A stretch of DNA of 64,000 nucleotides from Mycobacterium sp. (GCF_025933915.1 NZ_JAICZA010000005.1:1-64000), one strand, 5' to 3'; positions 9,633-18,740 are shown, counted from the first letter of the stretch. Numbers and translations: made by a program. Notes: a model not told the origin generated them from the letters alone.

Positions 9633-12290
9633 TCAGCGTTTCAGCCGGATATGCCAGCGGACGAAGCCGGTGTAGGCGATCGACAGCAGCGTGAGCATGG
9701 CCATGTCGAAGACGAAGATGTGTTTCGAGTGCTGCCAAATCGGGTCGTTGAGCGGGATCTGCCTGACCTTCACCAGCGACGGGAAGTCGATCGAGGACGC
9801 GCCCGCGGCGTACCCCCAACGCGCGGGTGTCAGCCACGCCAGCTGTTCGAGACCGATCCGCTGGTAGACCGGGATCATCCCACTGGAGAACACCAGCTGC
9901 GACATGATCGACACCACGAGCAGCGGCATGATCTGCTCGTTGGACTGCGCCAACGCCGACAACAGCAGGCCGAGCATCGCCGACGCCACACAGGTGCCCG
10001 CCACGGTGACGAACAGCGAGAACGTGGAGTTGCCGAAGAACTGGGGATGTGCTGTCGGCGCCCCCTTGCCCAGCCGCACGATGATGGTCGCCACCGCGGC
10101 CTGGGCGGTCGCGAACACGCAGAACACCGCGATCTTGGCCAGCAGATATGCGGTGGTGGACAGGCCGACGGCCTGCTCCCGCCGGAAGATGGCGCGCTCG
10201 CCGATCAGATCTCGGATGGTCAGCGCGGTGCCCATGAAGACGGCGCCGATGTTCAACAGCACCATGATGTACTGCGGTTGCGTGGGCGCGGGGCCCATCG
10301 GGTCGGCCGGCCCAAGGCCGGGGTGCGGGCCCTTCACCGTCAGCGACAACGCGCCGATGAGGAACGGAAGGACCGCCAGGAAGATCGTGTACCCGCGGTC
10401 GGACACGACCAGGCGGACCTGGCGGCGGGCGATCGTGGATAGCTGCCGCCACAGGTTGGATTGGGGTGGCTCGCCCAGATCCGCCGGACTCTGCGGACTC
10501 GGTGGCCGCTCCGATCGCTGGTCGCGCTCCTTGAAGCGCCGGTTGGCCTCGTCCGGGTCTGCACCCACCTTGGCGAAAATGTCGGCCCAGTTGCGGGTGC
10601 CCATGGCGGCCTCGACCTGGTCGGGCGGACCGCAGAACGCGGTCTTGCCGCCCGGCGCGATCAGCAGGATCTGATCGCACACGTCCAGGTAGGACACCGA
10701 GTGGGTCACCACCAGCACCACGCGGCCCGCGTCGGCGAGCTGACGCAGCATCAGCATGACCTGACGGTCCAGCGCCGGGTCCAGGCCGGACGTCGGCTCG
10801 TCGAGGAGCAGCAGCGACGGCTGGGTGAGCAGCTCGAGGGCGACCGAGGCGCGTTTGCGTTGGCCACCCGAGAGCTTGTCCACCCGGGTGTCGGCGTGCT
10901 GGGTCATGTCGAGTTCCTCGAGCACCTGAGCGACGACGCGGGCCCGTTCCTCGTCGCTGGTGTCGGGCGGCAAACGCAGTTCGGCGGCGTAGTTCAGGGC
11001 CTGGTTGACCGTGAGCTGGCGGTGCACCACGTCGTCCTGCGGGACCATGCCGATCCTGCTACGCATGGACGCGTACTCGGTGTGGATGTTGTGGCCCTCG
11101 AAGGTCACCATGCCCGACGTGGGGCTGGTGTAGCCGACGATCAGCCGTGACAGCGTGGTCTTCCCGGCGCCCGAACCGCCGATGATGGCCGTCAGCGTCC
11201 CGGGCCGGGCGGTCAGCGAGATGTGGTCGAGCAACTGCTTGCCGTGGTCGACGGTGTAACAGACGGAGTTGACCTCCAGCCCGCCGGTCCGCGTGGCCGC
11301 CTCGGTGCGCCGGACCAGGCTGTCGCCGGTGAACACCAGGTCGACGTTTCCGATGGTGACCACGTCGCCCTCGGTCAGCACCGCCGAGCCGACCCGGACG
11401 CCGTTGACGAAGGTGCCGTTCACGCTGTGCGAGTCGCGGATCTCGGTGCCCAGCGGCGTCGGGATCAAAAACGCGTGGTGGCGTGAGGCCAGCACGTCCT
11501 GGATGACGATGTCGTTGTCGGTGGCCCGGCCGATGGTTTGCGAGCCGGCCGGCTGCTGGATCGCGCCGGACCGCGACGGCAACAGCGCGTGGAACATCTT
11601 CGTCGCCAGGTTCGCGACCTCGGGCGGCTTGGCGTAGGCGGGCGCCGCTCGGGTGTGCGGGGGCGCCGCGGGGGCCATCGAGCCGGGGGCCGGCGGGGCG
11701 TTGTGCAGCGGGGGCGGCGGCGCGGGCGGGTATGCCGGCGGTCGCCCACCGCCGCCGCCGTACATGGTGTGCCCCGGGGGCCCGGGCCGGTGCACCGGCG
11801 CGGGCTGCGGCCGCCTCGGCGGCGCCGCCCAGTTGGGTGCGCGCCCGGCCGGGGGCGGCGGGCCGGGTGGAGCGGCGACGGGCGAAGCCGGTTGCGCCGA
11901 CCACGCCGCGGGCGGCGGCGCCGCCATCGGGATGCCCATCGATTCGGTCTTGGGGGGCCGCCCGGCCATCCCTTGGTGACGGCCGACGTCGAACGTCAGC
12001 AGCGGTCCGTCCGGGTTTCCGATGTTGAGGGTTTGCCCGTCATGGATCTCGACCACCGGCACGCGCCGGCCGTTCACAAAAGTTCCGTTGAGCGAACCGT
12101 TGTCGATGGCCAGCCACTTGCCCTGGTCGAAACGCAGCAACAGGTGGGCGCGTGAAATCAGTGGGTGCGTGATGCGCATGTCGGCTCGCAGATCGCGTCC
12201 GACGACCACATCGTGGCCCGCTGCGAAGGTACGTTCGGATCCTTCGTGATGGACGGTTAGCGCTGGCTGGGCTGGTGCTGACATCGCCAC
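9633..12290 (-). CDS. FHA-domain ABC exporter (Rv1747-like)
   Basis: This 885-residue half-transporter fused to phosphothreonine readers is laid out as follows. FHA1 is near residues 10-95 (VVGRDLRADMRI, SRAHLLLR, NGSLNGTFVNG). A proline-rich linker spans about 110-220. FHA2 is near 230-325 (IGRATDNDIV, SRHHAFLI, HSVNGTFVNG). The ATPase has Walker A GGSGAGKTT near 370, signature LSGGQRKRAS near 473 and Walker B LLLLDEPTSGLD near 497. An ABC2-type membrane domain fills about 640-885. The close relative Rv1747 is regulated by the kinase PknF and linked to cell-envelope lipid export; no kinase gene is adjacent here. Its presence behind the conservon, where mfpA normally lies, is unexpected. Confidence 0.93.
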   Translation of the reverse strand: MAMSAPAQPALTVHHEGSERTFAAGHDVVVGRDLRADMRITHPLISRAHLLLRFDQGKWLAIDNGSLNGTFVNGRRVPVVEIHDGQTLNIGNPDGPLLTFDVGRHQGMAGRPPKTESMGIPMAAPPPAAWSAQPASPVAAPPGPPPPAGRAPNWAAPPRRPQPAPVHRPGPPGHTMYGGGGGRPPAYPPAPPPPLHNAPPAPGSMAPAAPPHTRAAPAYAKPPEVANLATKMFHALLPSRSGAIQQPAGSQTIGRATDNDIVIQDVLASRHHAFLIPTPLGTEIRDSHSVNGTFVNGVRVGSAVLTEGDVVTIGNVDLVFTGDSLVRRTEAATRTGGLEVNSVCYTVDHGKQLLDHISLTARPGTLTAIIGGSGAGKTTLSRLIVGYTSPTSGMVTFEGHNIHTEYASMRSRIGMVPQDDVVHRQLTVNQALNYAAELRLPPDTSDEERARVVAQVLEELDMTQHADTRVDKLSGGQRKRASVALELLTQPSLLLLDEPTSGLDPALDRQVMLMLRQLADAGRVVLVVTHSVSYLDVCDQILLIAPGGKTAFCGPPDQVEAAMGTRNWADIFAKVGADPDEANRRFKERDQRSERPPSPQSPADLGEPPQSNLWRQLSTIARRQVRLVVSDRGYTIFLAVLPFLIGALSLTVKGPHPGLGPADPMGPAPTQPQYIMVLLNIGAVFMGTALTIRDLIGERAIFRREQAVGLSTTAYLLAKIAVFCVFATAQAAVATIIVRLGKGAPTAHPQFFGNSTFSLFVTVAGTCVASAMLGLLLSALAQSNEQIMPLLVVSIMSQLVFSSGMIPVYQRIGLEQLAWLTPARWGYAAGASSIDFPSLVKVRQIPLNDPIWQHSKHIFVFDMAMLTLLSIAYTGFVRWHIRLKR

Positions 12291-12314
12291 AACTGTAGCT
12301 TGCGGCCCTGTGGA

Positions 12315-13529
12315 TCAGCGTGGAGCGCCGACGGCGTCGGGCGCCCCCGTGACCACGCAGTGGGTTCGGGTGTAGATCGTGGGCATGCACCGGTTGCAGT
12401 GCGTGCACGCCGAGTGCACCCGATGCTGGGCGTCCTCGGCGGCGATCCGGTTGATCAGATCCGGCTCGGCCAGCAACGCCCGGGCCATCGCGACGAACTC
12501 GAATCCCTCCGCCATCGCCAGCTCCATCGTGTCCCGGTTGGTGATGCCGCCGAGCAGGATCAGCGGCAGCGTCAACTCGGCGCGGAACAGCTTGGCGTCG
12601 CGCAATAGATAGGCCTCGCGGTAGGGGTATTCGCGCAGGAACTTCTTGCCCGTCATGCGCATGCCCCAACTCAGCGGTGGCTTGAACGCACCGGCGAACT
12701 CCTTGAGCGGCGCGTCGCCGCGGAACAGGTACATCGGATTGACCAGCGAGCTGCCCGCGGTCAGTTCGATCGCGTCCAGCCCGCCGTCGGACTCCAGCCA
12801 CTTGGCGGTGGTGAGCGATTCCTCGGTGCTGATGCCGCCGCGCACGCCGTCGGCCATGTTCAGCTTGGCGGTCACCGCGATCGGTGTGCCTTCCTTTTCC
12901 ACCGCACGCCGAACGGCCATCACCATGCCGCGGGCGACCTTCGCCCGGTTCTGCAGCGATCCGCCGAACTCGTCGTCGCGGCGATTGATCAGTGGGGACA
13001 GGAACGAACTCGCCAGATAGTTATGGCCCAGATGGATTTCGACGGCGTCGAAGCCGGCTTCGATGGCCAGCCGCGCGGCGTTGGCGTGTCCGGCGATGAC
13101 GTCGTCGATGTCCTCGCGGGTTGCCTTCTTGGCGAACCGCATTCCGATCGGGTTGAAGAACCGGACCGGGGCCAGGGCCTTGGCCTTGTTGGACTTGGCG
13201 TTGGCCACCGGGCCGGCGTGGCCGATCTGGGCGCTGACCGCGGCGCCCTCGGCGTGGATCGCGTCGGTGAGCCGGCGGAACCCGGGCACCGCTTCCGGTC
13301 GCATCCAGATCCCGTTGCCCTCGGTGCGGCCGCCCGGGGACACGGCGCAGTAGGCGACGGTCGTCATGCCGACGCCGCCGGCCGCCGGCAGCCGGTGGTA
13401 TTCGATGAGGTCGTCGGTCACCAGGGCGTCCGGCGTGCGCGCCTCGAACGTGGCGGACTTGATGGTCCGGTTACGCAGCGTTATCGGACCGAGCTTCGCG
13501 GGGCTGAACACGTCCGGAGGACTAGACAT
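12315..13529 (-). CDS. NADH:flavin oxidoreductase, Old Yellow Enzyme family (Rv3359-like)
   Basis: This 404-residue TIM-barrel flavoprotein starts [13 protein letters not shown], typical of the family, with QIGHAG near residue 100 and [14 protein letters not shown] near 165. It resembles the N-terminal barrel of 2,4-dienoyl-CoA reductase-type enzymes. The tail holds four cysteines, C375, C378, C381 and C391, spaced CX2CX2CX9C, close to the iron-sulfur ligand pattern of that subgroup. The C-terminal NAD(P)-binding half of the larger enzymes is missing. The substrate is unknown. Its promoter region is shared with folD and contains two copies of the 49-bp repeat. Confidence 0.9.
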   Translation of the reverse strand: MSSPPDVFSPAKLGPITLRNRTIKSATFEARTPDALVTDDLIEYHRLPAAGGVGMTTVAYCAVSPGGRTEGNGIWMRPEAVPGFRRLTDAIHAEGAAVSAQIGHAGPVANAKSNKAKALAPVRFFNPIGMRFAKKATREDIDDVIAGHANAARLAIEAGFDAVEIHLGHNYLASSFLSPLINRRDDEFGGSLQNRAKVARGMVMAVRRAVEKEGTPIAVTAKLNMADGVRGGISTEESLTTAKWLESDGGLDAIELTAGSSLVNPMYLFRGDAPLKEFAGAFKPPLSWGMRMTGKKFLREYPYREAYLLRDAKLFRAELTLPLILLGGITNRDTMELAMAEGFEFVAMARALLAEPDLINRIAAEDAQHRVHSACTHCNRCMPTIYTRTHCVVTGAPDAVGAPR

Positions 13530-13541
13530 ACCGGGAGCCTA

Positions 13542-13590
13542 ATGGCGATCGCAAGCGCGGCGAAGCCGGGCGTGGCGGGTCGCCATCATC
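13542..13590. repeat. 49-bp dispersed cruciform repeat, copy 2
   Basis: This copy has outer arms ATGGCGA and TCGCCAT. The paired change at the outer base, against GTGGCGA/TCGCCAC in other copies, keeps the stem intact. It is one of two near-identical copies set 56 bases apart in the divergent promoter region of the flavin oxidoreductase and folD. Confidence 0.85.
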
Positions 13591-13597
13591 GGACACC

Positions 13598-13646
13598 GTG
13601 GCGATCGCAAGCGCGGCGAAGCCGGGCGTGGCGGGTCGCCATCATC
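13598..13646. repeat. 49-bp dispersed cruciform repeat, copy 3 (tandem with copy 2)
   Basis: Nearly identical to copy 2 and 56 bases from it. It ends 21 bases before the folD start codon, so it must overlap or abut the folD promoter or its 5' untranslated leader. A transcription-terminator role makes little sense at this site, unlike at the copies between convergent genes. Confidence 0.85.
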
Positions 13647-13667
13647 GATATCTGCCAGACTGTCAGC

Positions 13668-14513
13668 GTGGGAGCAATCACGCTGGACGGCAAGGCCACC
13701 CGCGACGAGATCTTCGTCGACCTCAAAGAGCGGGTGGCCGCGTTGACCGCATCGGGACGCACCCCCGGTTTGGGCACCATCCTGGTGGGCGAGGACCCGG
13801 GCTCGCAGGCTTACGTGCGGGGCAAGCACGCCGACTGCGCGAAGGTCGGGATCACCTCGATCCGCCGCGACCTGCCCGCCGACATCAGCACCGCCACGCT
13901 CAACGAGACCATCGACGAGCTGAATGCCAACCCCGACTGCACGGGGTACATCGTGCAGTTGCCGCTGCCCAAGCACCTGGACGAGAACGCGGCGCTCGAG
14001 CGCGTCGACCCGAACAAGGACGCCGACGGGCTGCACCCGACCAACCTGGGCCGGCTGGTGCTCAACAACCCGGCCCCGCTGCCGTGCACCCCGCACGGCA
14101 TCGTGCACCTGCTGCGCCGTTACGACGTCGAGATCGCCGGGGCGCACGTGGTCGTCATCGGCCGCGGTGTCACGGTCGGCCGCCCGTTGGGGCTGCTGCT
14201 GACCCGCCGTTCCGAGAACGCCACGGTGACGTTGTGCCACACCGCAACTCGCGACCTGCCGGCGTTGACCAGGCAGGCCGACATCATCGTCGCCGCCGTC
14301 GGAGTCCCGCACCTGCTGACCGCCGACATGGTGCGTTCGGGCGCCGCGGTGCTCGACGTGGGGGTCAGCCGCACGGACGACGGACTCGTCGGCGACGTAC
14401 ACCCCGATGTGTGGGATGTGGCCGGCCACGTGTCACCCAACCCCGGCGGCGTGGGCCCGTTGACCCGCGCGTTTCTGCTGACCAACGTTGTCGAGCTGGC
14501 CGAGCGGGAATGA
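13668..14513 (+). CDS. folD: Methylenetetrahydrofolate dehydrogenase / cyclohydrolase FolD
   Basis: This bifunctional enzyme of one-carbon metabolism interconverts 5,10-methylene-, methenyl- and 10-formyl-tetrahydrofolate with NADP. From the GTG at 13668 the product is 281 residues ([14 protein letters not shown]), the same length as Rv3356c FolD. The catalytic YVRGK segment is near residue 46. [11 protein letters not shown] follows, then the dinucleotide-binding [17 protein letters not shown] near 160, and the family end [18 protein letters not shown]. Longer in-frame starts run through the repeat DNA and are unlikely. The stop overlaps the next start (ATGA). Confidence 0.96.
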   Translation: MGAITLDGKATRDEIFVDLKERVAALTASGRTPGLGTILVGEDPGSQAYVRGKHADCAKVGITSIRRDLPADISTATLNETIDELNANPDCTGYIVQLPLPKHLDENAALERVDPNKDADGLHPTNLGRLVLNNPAPLPCTPHGIVHLLRRYDVEIAGAHVVVIGRGVTVGRPLGLLLTRRSENATVTLCHTATRDLPALTRQADIIVAAVGVPHLLTADMVRSGAAVLDVGVSRTDDGLVGDVHPDVWDVAGHVSPNPGGVGPLTRAFLLTNVVELAERE

Positions 14514-14791
14514 CCGCGCGGACGATGCTGCGGGCCCAATGGCCGATCCTGTTGGTGGGTCTGACCTTTGCCGCGGCGCTGGCCCTGGTGGGGGCCAACT
14601 TCTGGCGTCGCGGTTCGCTGCTGATCGGCATCGGGGTGGGCGTGGCCGCGCTGCTGCGATTGGTGCTGCCCGAGGAACGGGCCGGCCTACTGGTGGTGCG
14701 CGGCAAGGGAATCGACTTCATGACCACCGCGGCGGTCGGAGCGGCAATGGTCTATATCGCGTGGACCATCGACCCGCTGGGCACCGTGTAG
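14510..14791 (+). CDS. DUF3017 small membrane protein (Rv3355c-like)
   Basis: This 93-residue integral membrane protein has three hydrophobic helices: about residues 9-27, 32-50 and 70-88. A short polar loop containing [14 protein letters not shown] lies between the second and third. The family is a conserved actinobacterial partner of folD with no known activity. It is translationally coupled to folD by a four-base ATGA overlap. Confidence 0.88.
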   Translation: MTARTMLRAQWPILLVGLTFAAALALVGANFWRRGSLLIGIGVGVAALLRLVLPEERAGLLVVRGKGIDFMTTAAVGAAMVYIAWTIDPLGTV

Positions 14792-14800
14792 CAGGTCGGC

Positions 14801-15334
14801 TCAGATACCTGGCAGCGCCGGAACCTGTCCCGGCAGCTGACCGGTCATTCCCGTCATGCCCGGTATCTGGCCCGCCATGCCGGGGACCTGCCCCGTCATG
14901 CCCGGGATCTGTCCCGCCATCCCGGGCATTCCCGGGATCTGCGGCATGGCACCGGACAGGTTTCCGCTGGCGATGTTCGCCATCGCCCCGGGGCAGTACG
15001 TCTGAATCGCGATCGTGGTGAACATGCTGGCCATCTGCGGTGACATGCCCCGACCGGAGACGCTGGACGCGGCCGCGGCGAAGCTGCCGCCGGGTTGCGA
15101 GAGCATCGGGCAGATCGACTCGCCGACGGCCATCGCGTTTCCGGGTTCGCCGAAGTCGATGCCGGCGTGATTGAGCGCGTCGATGAAGTCGTCGCCGTTT
15201 CCCTCCGCCCCGGCCGGCGCGGCGAACGCCGAGGCCAGGGTGAGCAGGCCGGCGGCCGCGGTCAGCAGGCGAATGGTGAGGGGCTGGTGACGAAAATCCC
15301 AGATCCGTCGATGAGTTCGTGCAAGTGCCTTCAC
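14801..15334 (-). CDS. Secreted DUF732 protein with C-terminal PGM repeats (Rv3354-like)
   Basis: This 177-residue exported protein has a signal peptide, hydrophobic from about 22 to 40, with likely cleavage after APAGA near residue 43. A DUF732 helical domain follows (DDFIDALNHAGIDFG, CPMLSQPGGSF, IAIQTYCPG) with two conserved cysteines that could form a disulfide. The last 45 residues are a run of imperfect IPGMxGQ or VPGMAGQ heptads. Rv3354 has the same domain but, from memory, only a short PGM tail, so the repeat tract is longer here. It converges with the DUF3017 gene, leaving nine bases between stops. Function unknown. Confidence 0.88.
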   Translation of the reverse strand: MKALARTHRRIWDFRHQPLTIRLLTAAAGLLTLASAFAAPAGAEGNGDDFIDALNHAGIDFGEPGNAMAVGESICPMLSQPGGSFAAAASSVSGRGMSPQMASMFTTIAIQTYCPGAMANIASGNLSGAMPQIPGMPGMAGQIPGMTGQVPGMAGQIPGMTGMTGQLPGQVPALPGI

Positions 15335-15584
15335 GCCAGCCTCCCCGTCCGCATGGAGTGCACCGACGGCACTCGAATCACGCCTACGAACTCTGATCTA
15401 TCACTGTCACGTTTGTGAAACGGTGGGGTAAAGGTTCGCACAATAAGCGTTTCGTGAGGTCGGTGTGCTCGCGGTGTCGATTATTGAGCCGCCTCATCGG
15501 GCGGGCGGATCGACGCCACACTGTGATCAGAACACGGGTCGCGCCAGCGGATTTCCGGGCGCACCATGGGCCAGAATCCGCCCC
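15335..15584. other. Divergent intergenic region
   Basis: These 250 bases separate the divergent DUF732 and FAD-oxidase starts. The segment is less GC-rich around 15380-15480 than the coding DNA, as expected for two promoters. I could not pick out a specific promoter or operator. Confidence 0.35.
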
Positions 15585-17045
15585 ATGACGACGAATCGCA
15601 ACCGTCCGTCCGACCATGAGATCTCGCGCCAGACCTTTCTTCGCGGCGCCGTCTCAATGTTGGCGGCGGGAGCGGCGTTCGGCGCCCCGCCGGCGGCCGC
15701 GGACCCCGCCGCCGGTTGGGGCGGCTTGGCCTCGTCCATCGGCGGCAGTGTGCTGCTGCCGGCCAACGGGGCCCAATTCTCCACCGGCAAGCAGGTTTTC
15801 AACTCGTTCTACAATGGCTCCAATCCCGCTGCGGTGGTGAAGGTTTCGTCGCAGGCCGATGTCCAGAAGGCAATGGCGTTCGCCAAGGCCAACAATCTCA
15901 AGGTCTCCCCACGCGGCGGCGGACATTCGTATGTCGGCGCGTCCAGCGCCAACGCCACCATGGTGCTGGATCTGCGCGGTCTTCCCGGTGCGGCGAACTT
16001 CGACGGCGGCAACGTCACGGTGACCCCGGCGACGAATCTGTATGCGGTGCACCAGGCGCTGGCCGGCGCCGGCCGCGCGGTACCCACCGGCACCTGTCCC
16101 ACGGTCGGCATCGGGGGATTGGCGCTCGGTGGCGGGGTGGGGCCGGACGTGCGGCGCGCGGGGCTCACCTGCGACGCGTTGCGGTCGGCGACCGTGGTGG
16201 TCCCCAGCGGCGACGTGGTCACCGCGTCCGCCAGCGACAATCCGGATCTGTTCTGGGCGCTGCGCGGTGGTGGCGGTGGCAATTTCGGGGTGACGACCTC
16301 GATGACCTTCGCGACGTTCGCCACCGGCGACAGTGATCTGGTCCGGCTCGATTTCCCGCCGTCGTCGGCGGTTCAGGTGCTCACCGGGTGGCAGTCCTGG
16401 CTGGCCAACGCCGACCGCAACACGTGGGGGATGGTGGACCTCTCGGTCGGCTCGGCCCAGGCGAATTGCCATGTGCTGGCGACGTCTCCGCCCGGCACCG
16501 GCTCCGGCGTGGTCGACGCCCTCAAATCGGTGATCGGGCTGGCGCCCACCGCGGTGGCGAACAAGACGATCGGCCACATGGACCTGGTCACCTATCTGGC
16601 CGGCGGCAGCGCGACCAGTCCGCCCCGCGCCTTCGTGGCCGGATCGGATGTGCTCGGTCCGATGACTTCCGCTGCGGCGCATGCCATTGCGACCGCCATC
16701 GGACAGTGGCCGGCGTCGGGTGCGGGACAGGCCTCGGTCCTGATCGATCCGCTGGGCGGGGCCGTCGCCGAGGTGGCCCCCGGCGACACCGCGTTTCCGT
16801 GGCGCAACCAGTCCGCGGTGGTGCAGTGGTATGTCGAGCCGTCGAGCAACCGGGTCGCCGCCGCGAACACCTGGCTCGGCACCGCACACCAAGCGGTGCA
16901 ACAGTTCTCGGTGGGCGGCTACATCAATTACCTGGAGGCCAACGCCGCACCGGCGCGCTACTTCGGCGCGAACTTGCCGCGGCTGACCACCGTCCGCCAG
17001 AAATACGATCCGAACCGGCTGATGTTCTCGGGACTGGATTTTTAA
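15585..17045 (+). CDS. Berberine-bridge-like FAD-linked oxidoreductase, probably exported
   Basis: This 486-residue flavoprotein has a PCMH-type FAD domain (residues about 60-235) and a C-terminal BBE segment (FGANLPRLTTVRQKYDP). It carries both covalent flavin anchors: H114 in RGGGHS and C171 in TGTCPTVGIGG, as in bicovalent sugar and alkaloid oxidases. The N-terminus has SRQTFLRG followed by a hydrophobic stretch and AxA sites. It looks like a Tat signal with the second arginine replaced by glutamine, so export is likely but the route is uncertain. M. tuberculosis has, as I recall, only short fragments (Rv3351c-Rv3353c) at this place, so this may be the intact form. Substrate unknown. Confidence 0.85.
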   Translation: MTTNRNRPSDHEISRQTFLRGAVSMLAAGAAFGAPPAAADPAAGWGGLASSIGGSVLLPANGAQFSTGKQVFNSFYNGSNPAAVVKVSSQADVQKAMAFAKANNLKVSPRGGGHSYVGASSANATMVLDLRGLPGAANFDGGNVTVTPATNLYAVHQALAGAGRAVPTGTCPTVGIGGLALGGGVGPDVRRAGLTCDALRSATVVVPSGDVVTASASDNPDLFWALRGGGGGNFGVTTSMTFATFATGDSDLVRLDFPPSSAVQVLTGWQSWLANADRNTWGMVDLSVGSAQANCHVLATSPPGTGSGVVDALKSVIGLAPTAVANKTIGHMDLVTYLAGGSATSPPRAFVAGSDVLGPMTSAAAHAIATAIGQWPASGAGQASVLIDPLGGAVAEVAPGDTAFPWRNQSAVVQWYVEPSSNRVAAANTWLGTAHQAVQQFSVGGYINYLEANAAPARYFGANLPRLTTVRQKYDPNRLMFSGLDF

Positions 17046-17123
17046 CGAAATCAATTGCGCGAGTGTGAATCTATGGCGGTCTGGTCGGCGATTCTTGTCG
17101 GTGGTCGCCGCTAGTTTGGCGGT

Positions 17124-17542
17124 GTGAGTTCAACCGGTCTGCCCGATGTCGACGCGGTGTTCGACGCGCTCGAGGCCGAGGTGGACCGCGCCTGCGCGCT
17201 GGTGCTCGACGCACTGAACGTCCAGCAGCAATTGGCGGTGTTGGAGCGCTGCGAGAGGTTGCGCCGGCGCATCCCGGCCATCGAGCATCCGCTGATCAAT
17301 TCCCTTGCCAGCCAGGCCCCATCCCAGGAACTGGGCGGCACGTTATCCCATGCGCTGACCGAATCGGTGCTGATCAGCCGCGCCGAAGCCTCCCGGCGCG
17401 TCAAAGAGGCCGCCGATCTAGGTCCACGCCATGGGCTGACCGGTGAACCCCTGCCAACCTCGAGCGCGGTCAACCCCGCACCAACACCTTCCACCACCCC
17501 GAAAAGCTGTTGCGCGACGGGGATGATGACGACACGTGGTAA
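17124..17542 (+). pseudogene. Decayed DUF222/HNH endonuclease (13E12 repeat family) remnant
   Basis: The first 95 codons or so read as the N-terminus of the mycobacterial 13E12/DUF222 family: AVFDALEAEVDRACAL, CERLRRRIPAIEHPLI, and SRAEASRRVKEAADLG. After GLTGEPLP the frame changes. From 17459 the +2 frame reads [20 protein letters not shown] and stops at 17542, which is the far C-terminal end of the family after the HNH motif. The middle and the nuclease residues are therefore deleted, about 300 codons judged by the usual length. The frame that stays open to 17570 reads nonsense after the junction. Best seen as a deletion remnant. Confidence 0.82.
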
Positions 17543-17566
17543 CTCGCTTGGAAACTTGGATTACGG

Positions 17567-18001
17567 TTAGGAGTCTGAGAAGTCGGGCACTGTGATCGTG
17601 CCGTCCTCGGCCAGCGCGAACCCGGGGTTGTGGGCGATCTCCCACGCGTGGCCATCGAGATCGCGGAACGCACCCGCATATCCGCCGTAGAACGTCTCGG
17701 CGGCAGCGCGGGTAATGGTCGCGCCCGCACCCTCTGCCGCGGCCATGATCTCGTCCACCTCGGTGCGCGAGCGCAGGTTGTGAGCCAAAGCGACGCCGCC
17801 GAAACCGTCATCGCCTTGGTCGGTGATGCCGAGATCGGCTGAAAGCTTTTCCCTCGCCCACAGACCCAGCGCGAGACCGCCGGCCTGGAAGAAGACCGTC
17901 TCCTGCACCTCTTGACCGTGCCAGCCAAGGCGCTCGTAGAAGCGGCGGGCGCGATCCAGATCGGCAACGCCCAGGGTAATCAGACTCACCCGTTGCTCCA
18001 T
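17567..18001 (-). CDS. Glyoxalase/VOC family protein
   Basis: This 144-residue protein belongs to the vicinal-oxygen-chelate superfamily: QRVSLITLGVADLDRARRFYERLGW at the N-terminus, then the paired beta-alpha-beta units ending in FRDLDGHAWEIAHNPGF. The DGHAWE box with its acidic metal-ligand position is typical. The start at 18001 matches the family; the frame is open further upstream, but that part resembles no VOC protein. It begins four bases after the methyltransferase stop, so it is likely the last gene of the riboswitch-led methionine operon. Substrate unknown; antibiotic-resistance or lactoylglutathione roles cannot be told apart. Confidence 0.85.
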   Translation of the reverse strand: MEQRVSLITLGVADLDRARRFYERLGWHGQEVQETVFFQAGGLALGLWAREKLSADLGITDQGDDGFGGVALAHNLRSRTEVDEIMAAAEGAGATITRAAAETFYGGYAGAFRDLDGHAWEIAHNPGFALAEDGTITVPDFSDS

Positions 18002-18005
18002 GCCG

Positions 18006-18740
18006 TTACCCTGCCAGCGTCGCCCGGGTGCACATGGTGACATAGGGCAGCGCCAAGCCGGTCGCATTCGCCAGCGCGGGATGGGTGGCCAGCAACTGGC
18101 GCACCTGGTCGAGCGTTTGCGTGCGGACCTCGGTCGGGGACGTGATGCAGTAGCTGCGCGACGCGACGAGGTCGATCAGTGCTTGCGGCGTAAGGTAACT
18201 CGTCCACTCGACCCGATGCTGTGCGAGTTCGGTGAACGGCTCGGGGAGCTTCACCTGGGTGCGGCCGCCGTCGCCGTCGCTACCGATGATCTGTCCGAGT
18301 TCGCGCACCCAGCCGAGCCGCTCGTCGCGGGTGTTCCACACCAGGCCCAGCCGCCCGCCCGGCCGCAGCACGCGTGCCACCTCCGGAATCGCGCGCTCGG
18401 GGTCCACCCAGTGCCACGCCTGCGCCACCAGCACCACGTCAACGCTGTTGTCGTCCAACGGAATCTCTTCCGCCGTACCCAGCAGGGCCCGGGTTTCGGG
18501 CAGCGAGGTCCGCAACACCTCCAGCATGTCCGGGATCGGGTCGACGGCCACCACGTCCAGGCCGCGCTCCACCAGCCGGGTCGTCAGCTTGCCGGTGCCC
18601 GCACCGAGGTCGAGCACCTGACGCGCGCCGACCGGCAACAGCCAATCGATCGCCTCGGGGGGATAGGAGGGGCGGCCACGCTCGTAAGCTGCGGCCGCCG
18701 AGCCGAACGACAAGGAGCGGTCCTGCCGCGAGCGGGTCAC
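18006..18740 (-). CDS. Class I SAM-dependent methyltransferase (Rv3342-like)
   Basis: This 244-residue methyltransferase has motif [20 protein letters not shown] near residue 40, acidic strand [10 protein letters not shown], and motif IV/post-I segments [18 protein letters not shown] and [14 protein letters not shown]. The [20 protein letters not shown] start is typical of the UbiE/biotin-synthesis-like methyltransferases. The acceptor is unknown. It overlaps the metX stop (ATGA), so it is coupled to methionine synthesis and sits under the same SAM riboswitch, a sensible place for a SAM consumer. Confidence 0.88.
   Translation of the reverse strand: MTRSRQDRSLSFGSAAAAYERGRPSYPPEAIDWLLPVGARQVLDLGAGTGKLTTRLVERGLDVVAVDPIPDMLEVLRTSLPETRALLGTAEEIPLDDNSVDVVLVAQAWHWVDPERAIPEVARVLRPGGRLGLVWNTRDERLGWVRELGQIIGSDGDGGRTQVKLPEPFTELAQHRVEWTSYLTPQALIDLVASRSYCITSPTEVRTQTLDQVRQLLATHPALANATGLALPYVTMCTRATLAG

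Noticed and set aside
13542-13646. Possible CRISPR array
   Set aside because: Only two units, 49 bases long with a 7-base gap, no spacers and no cas genes; the same unit occurs singly elsewhere.
13023-13667. Upstream in-frame extension of FolD
   Set aside because: It runs through the opposite-strand reductase gene and the repeat DNA; the GTG at 13668 gives the exact family length.
17124-17570. 148-residue intact small protein
   Set aside because: The last 50 residues are frame-shifted nonsense; the real family C-terminus is in another frame.
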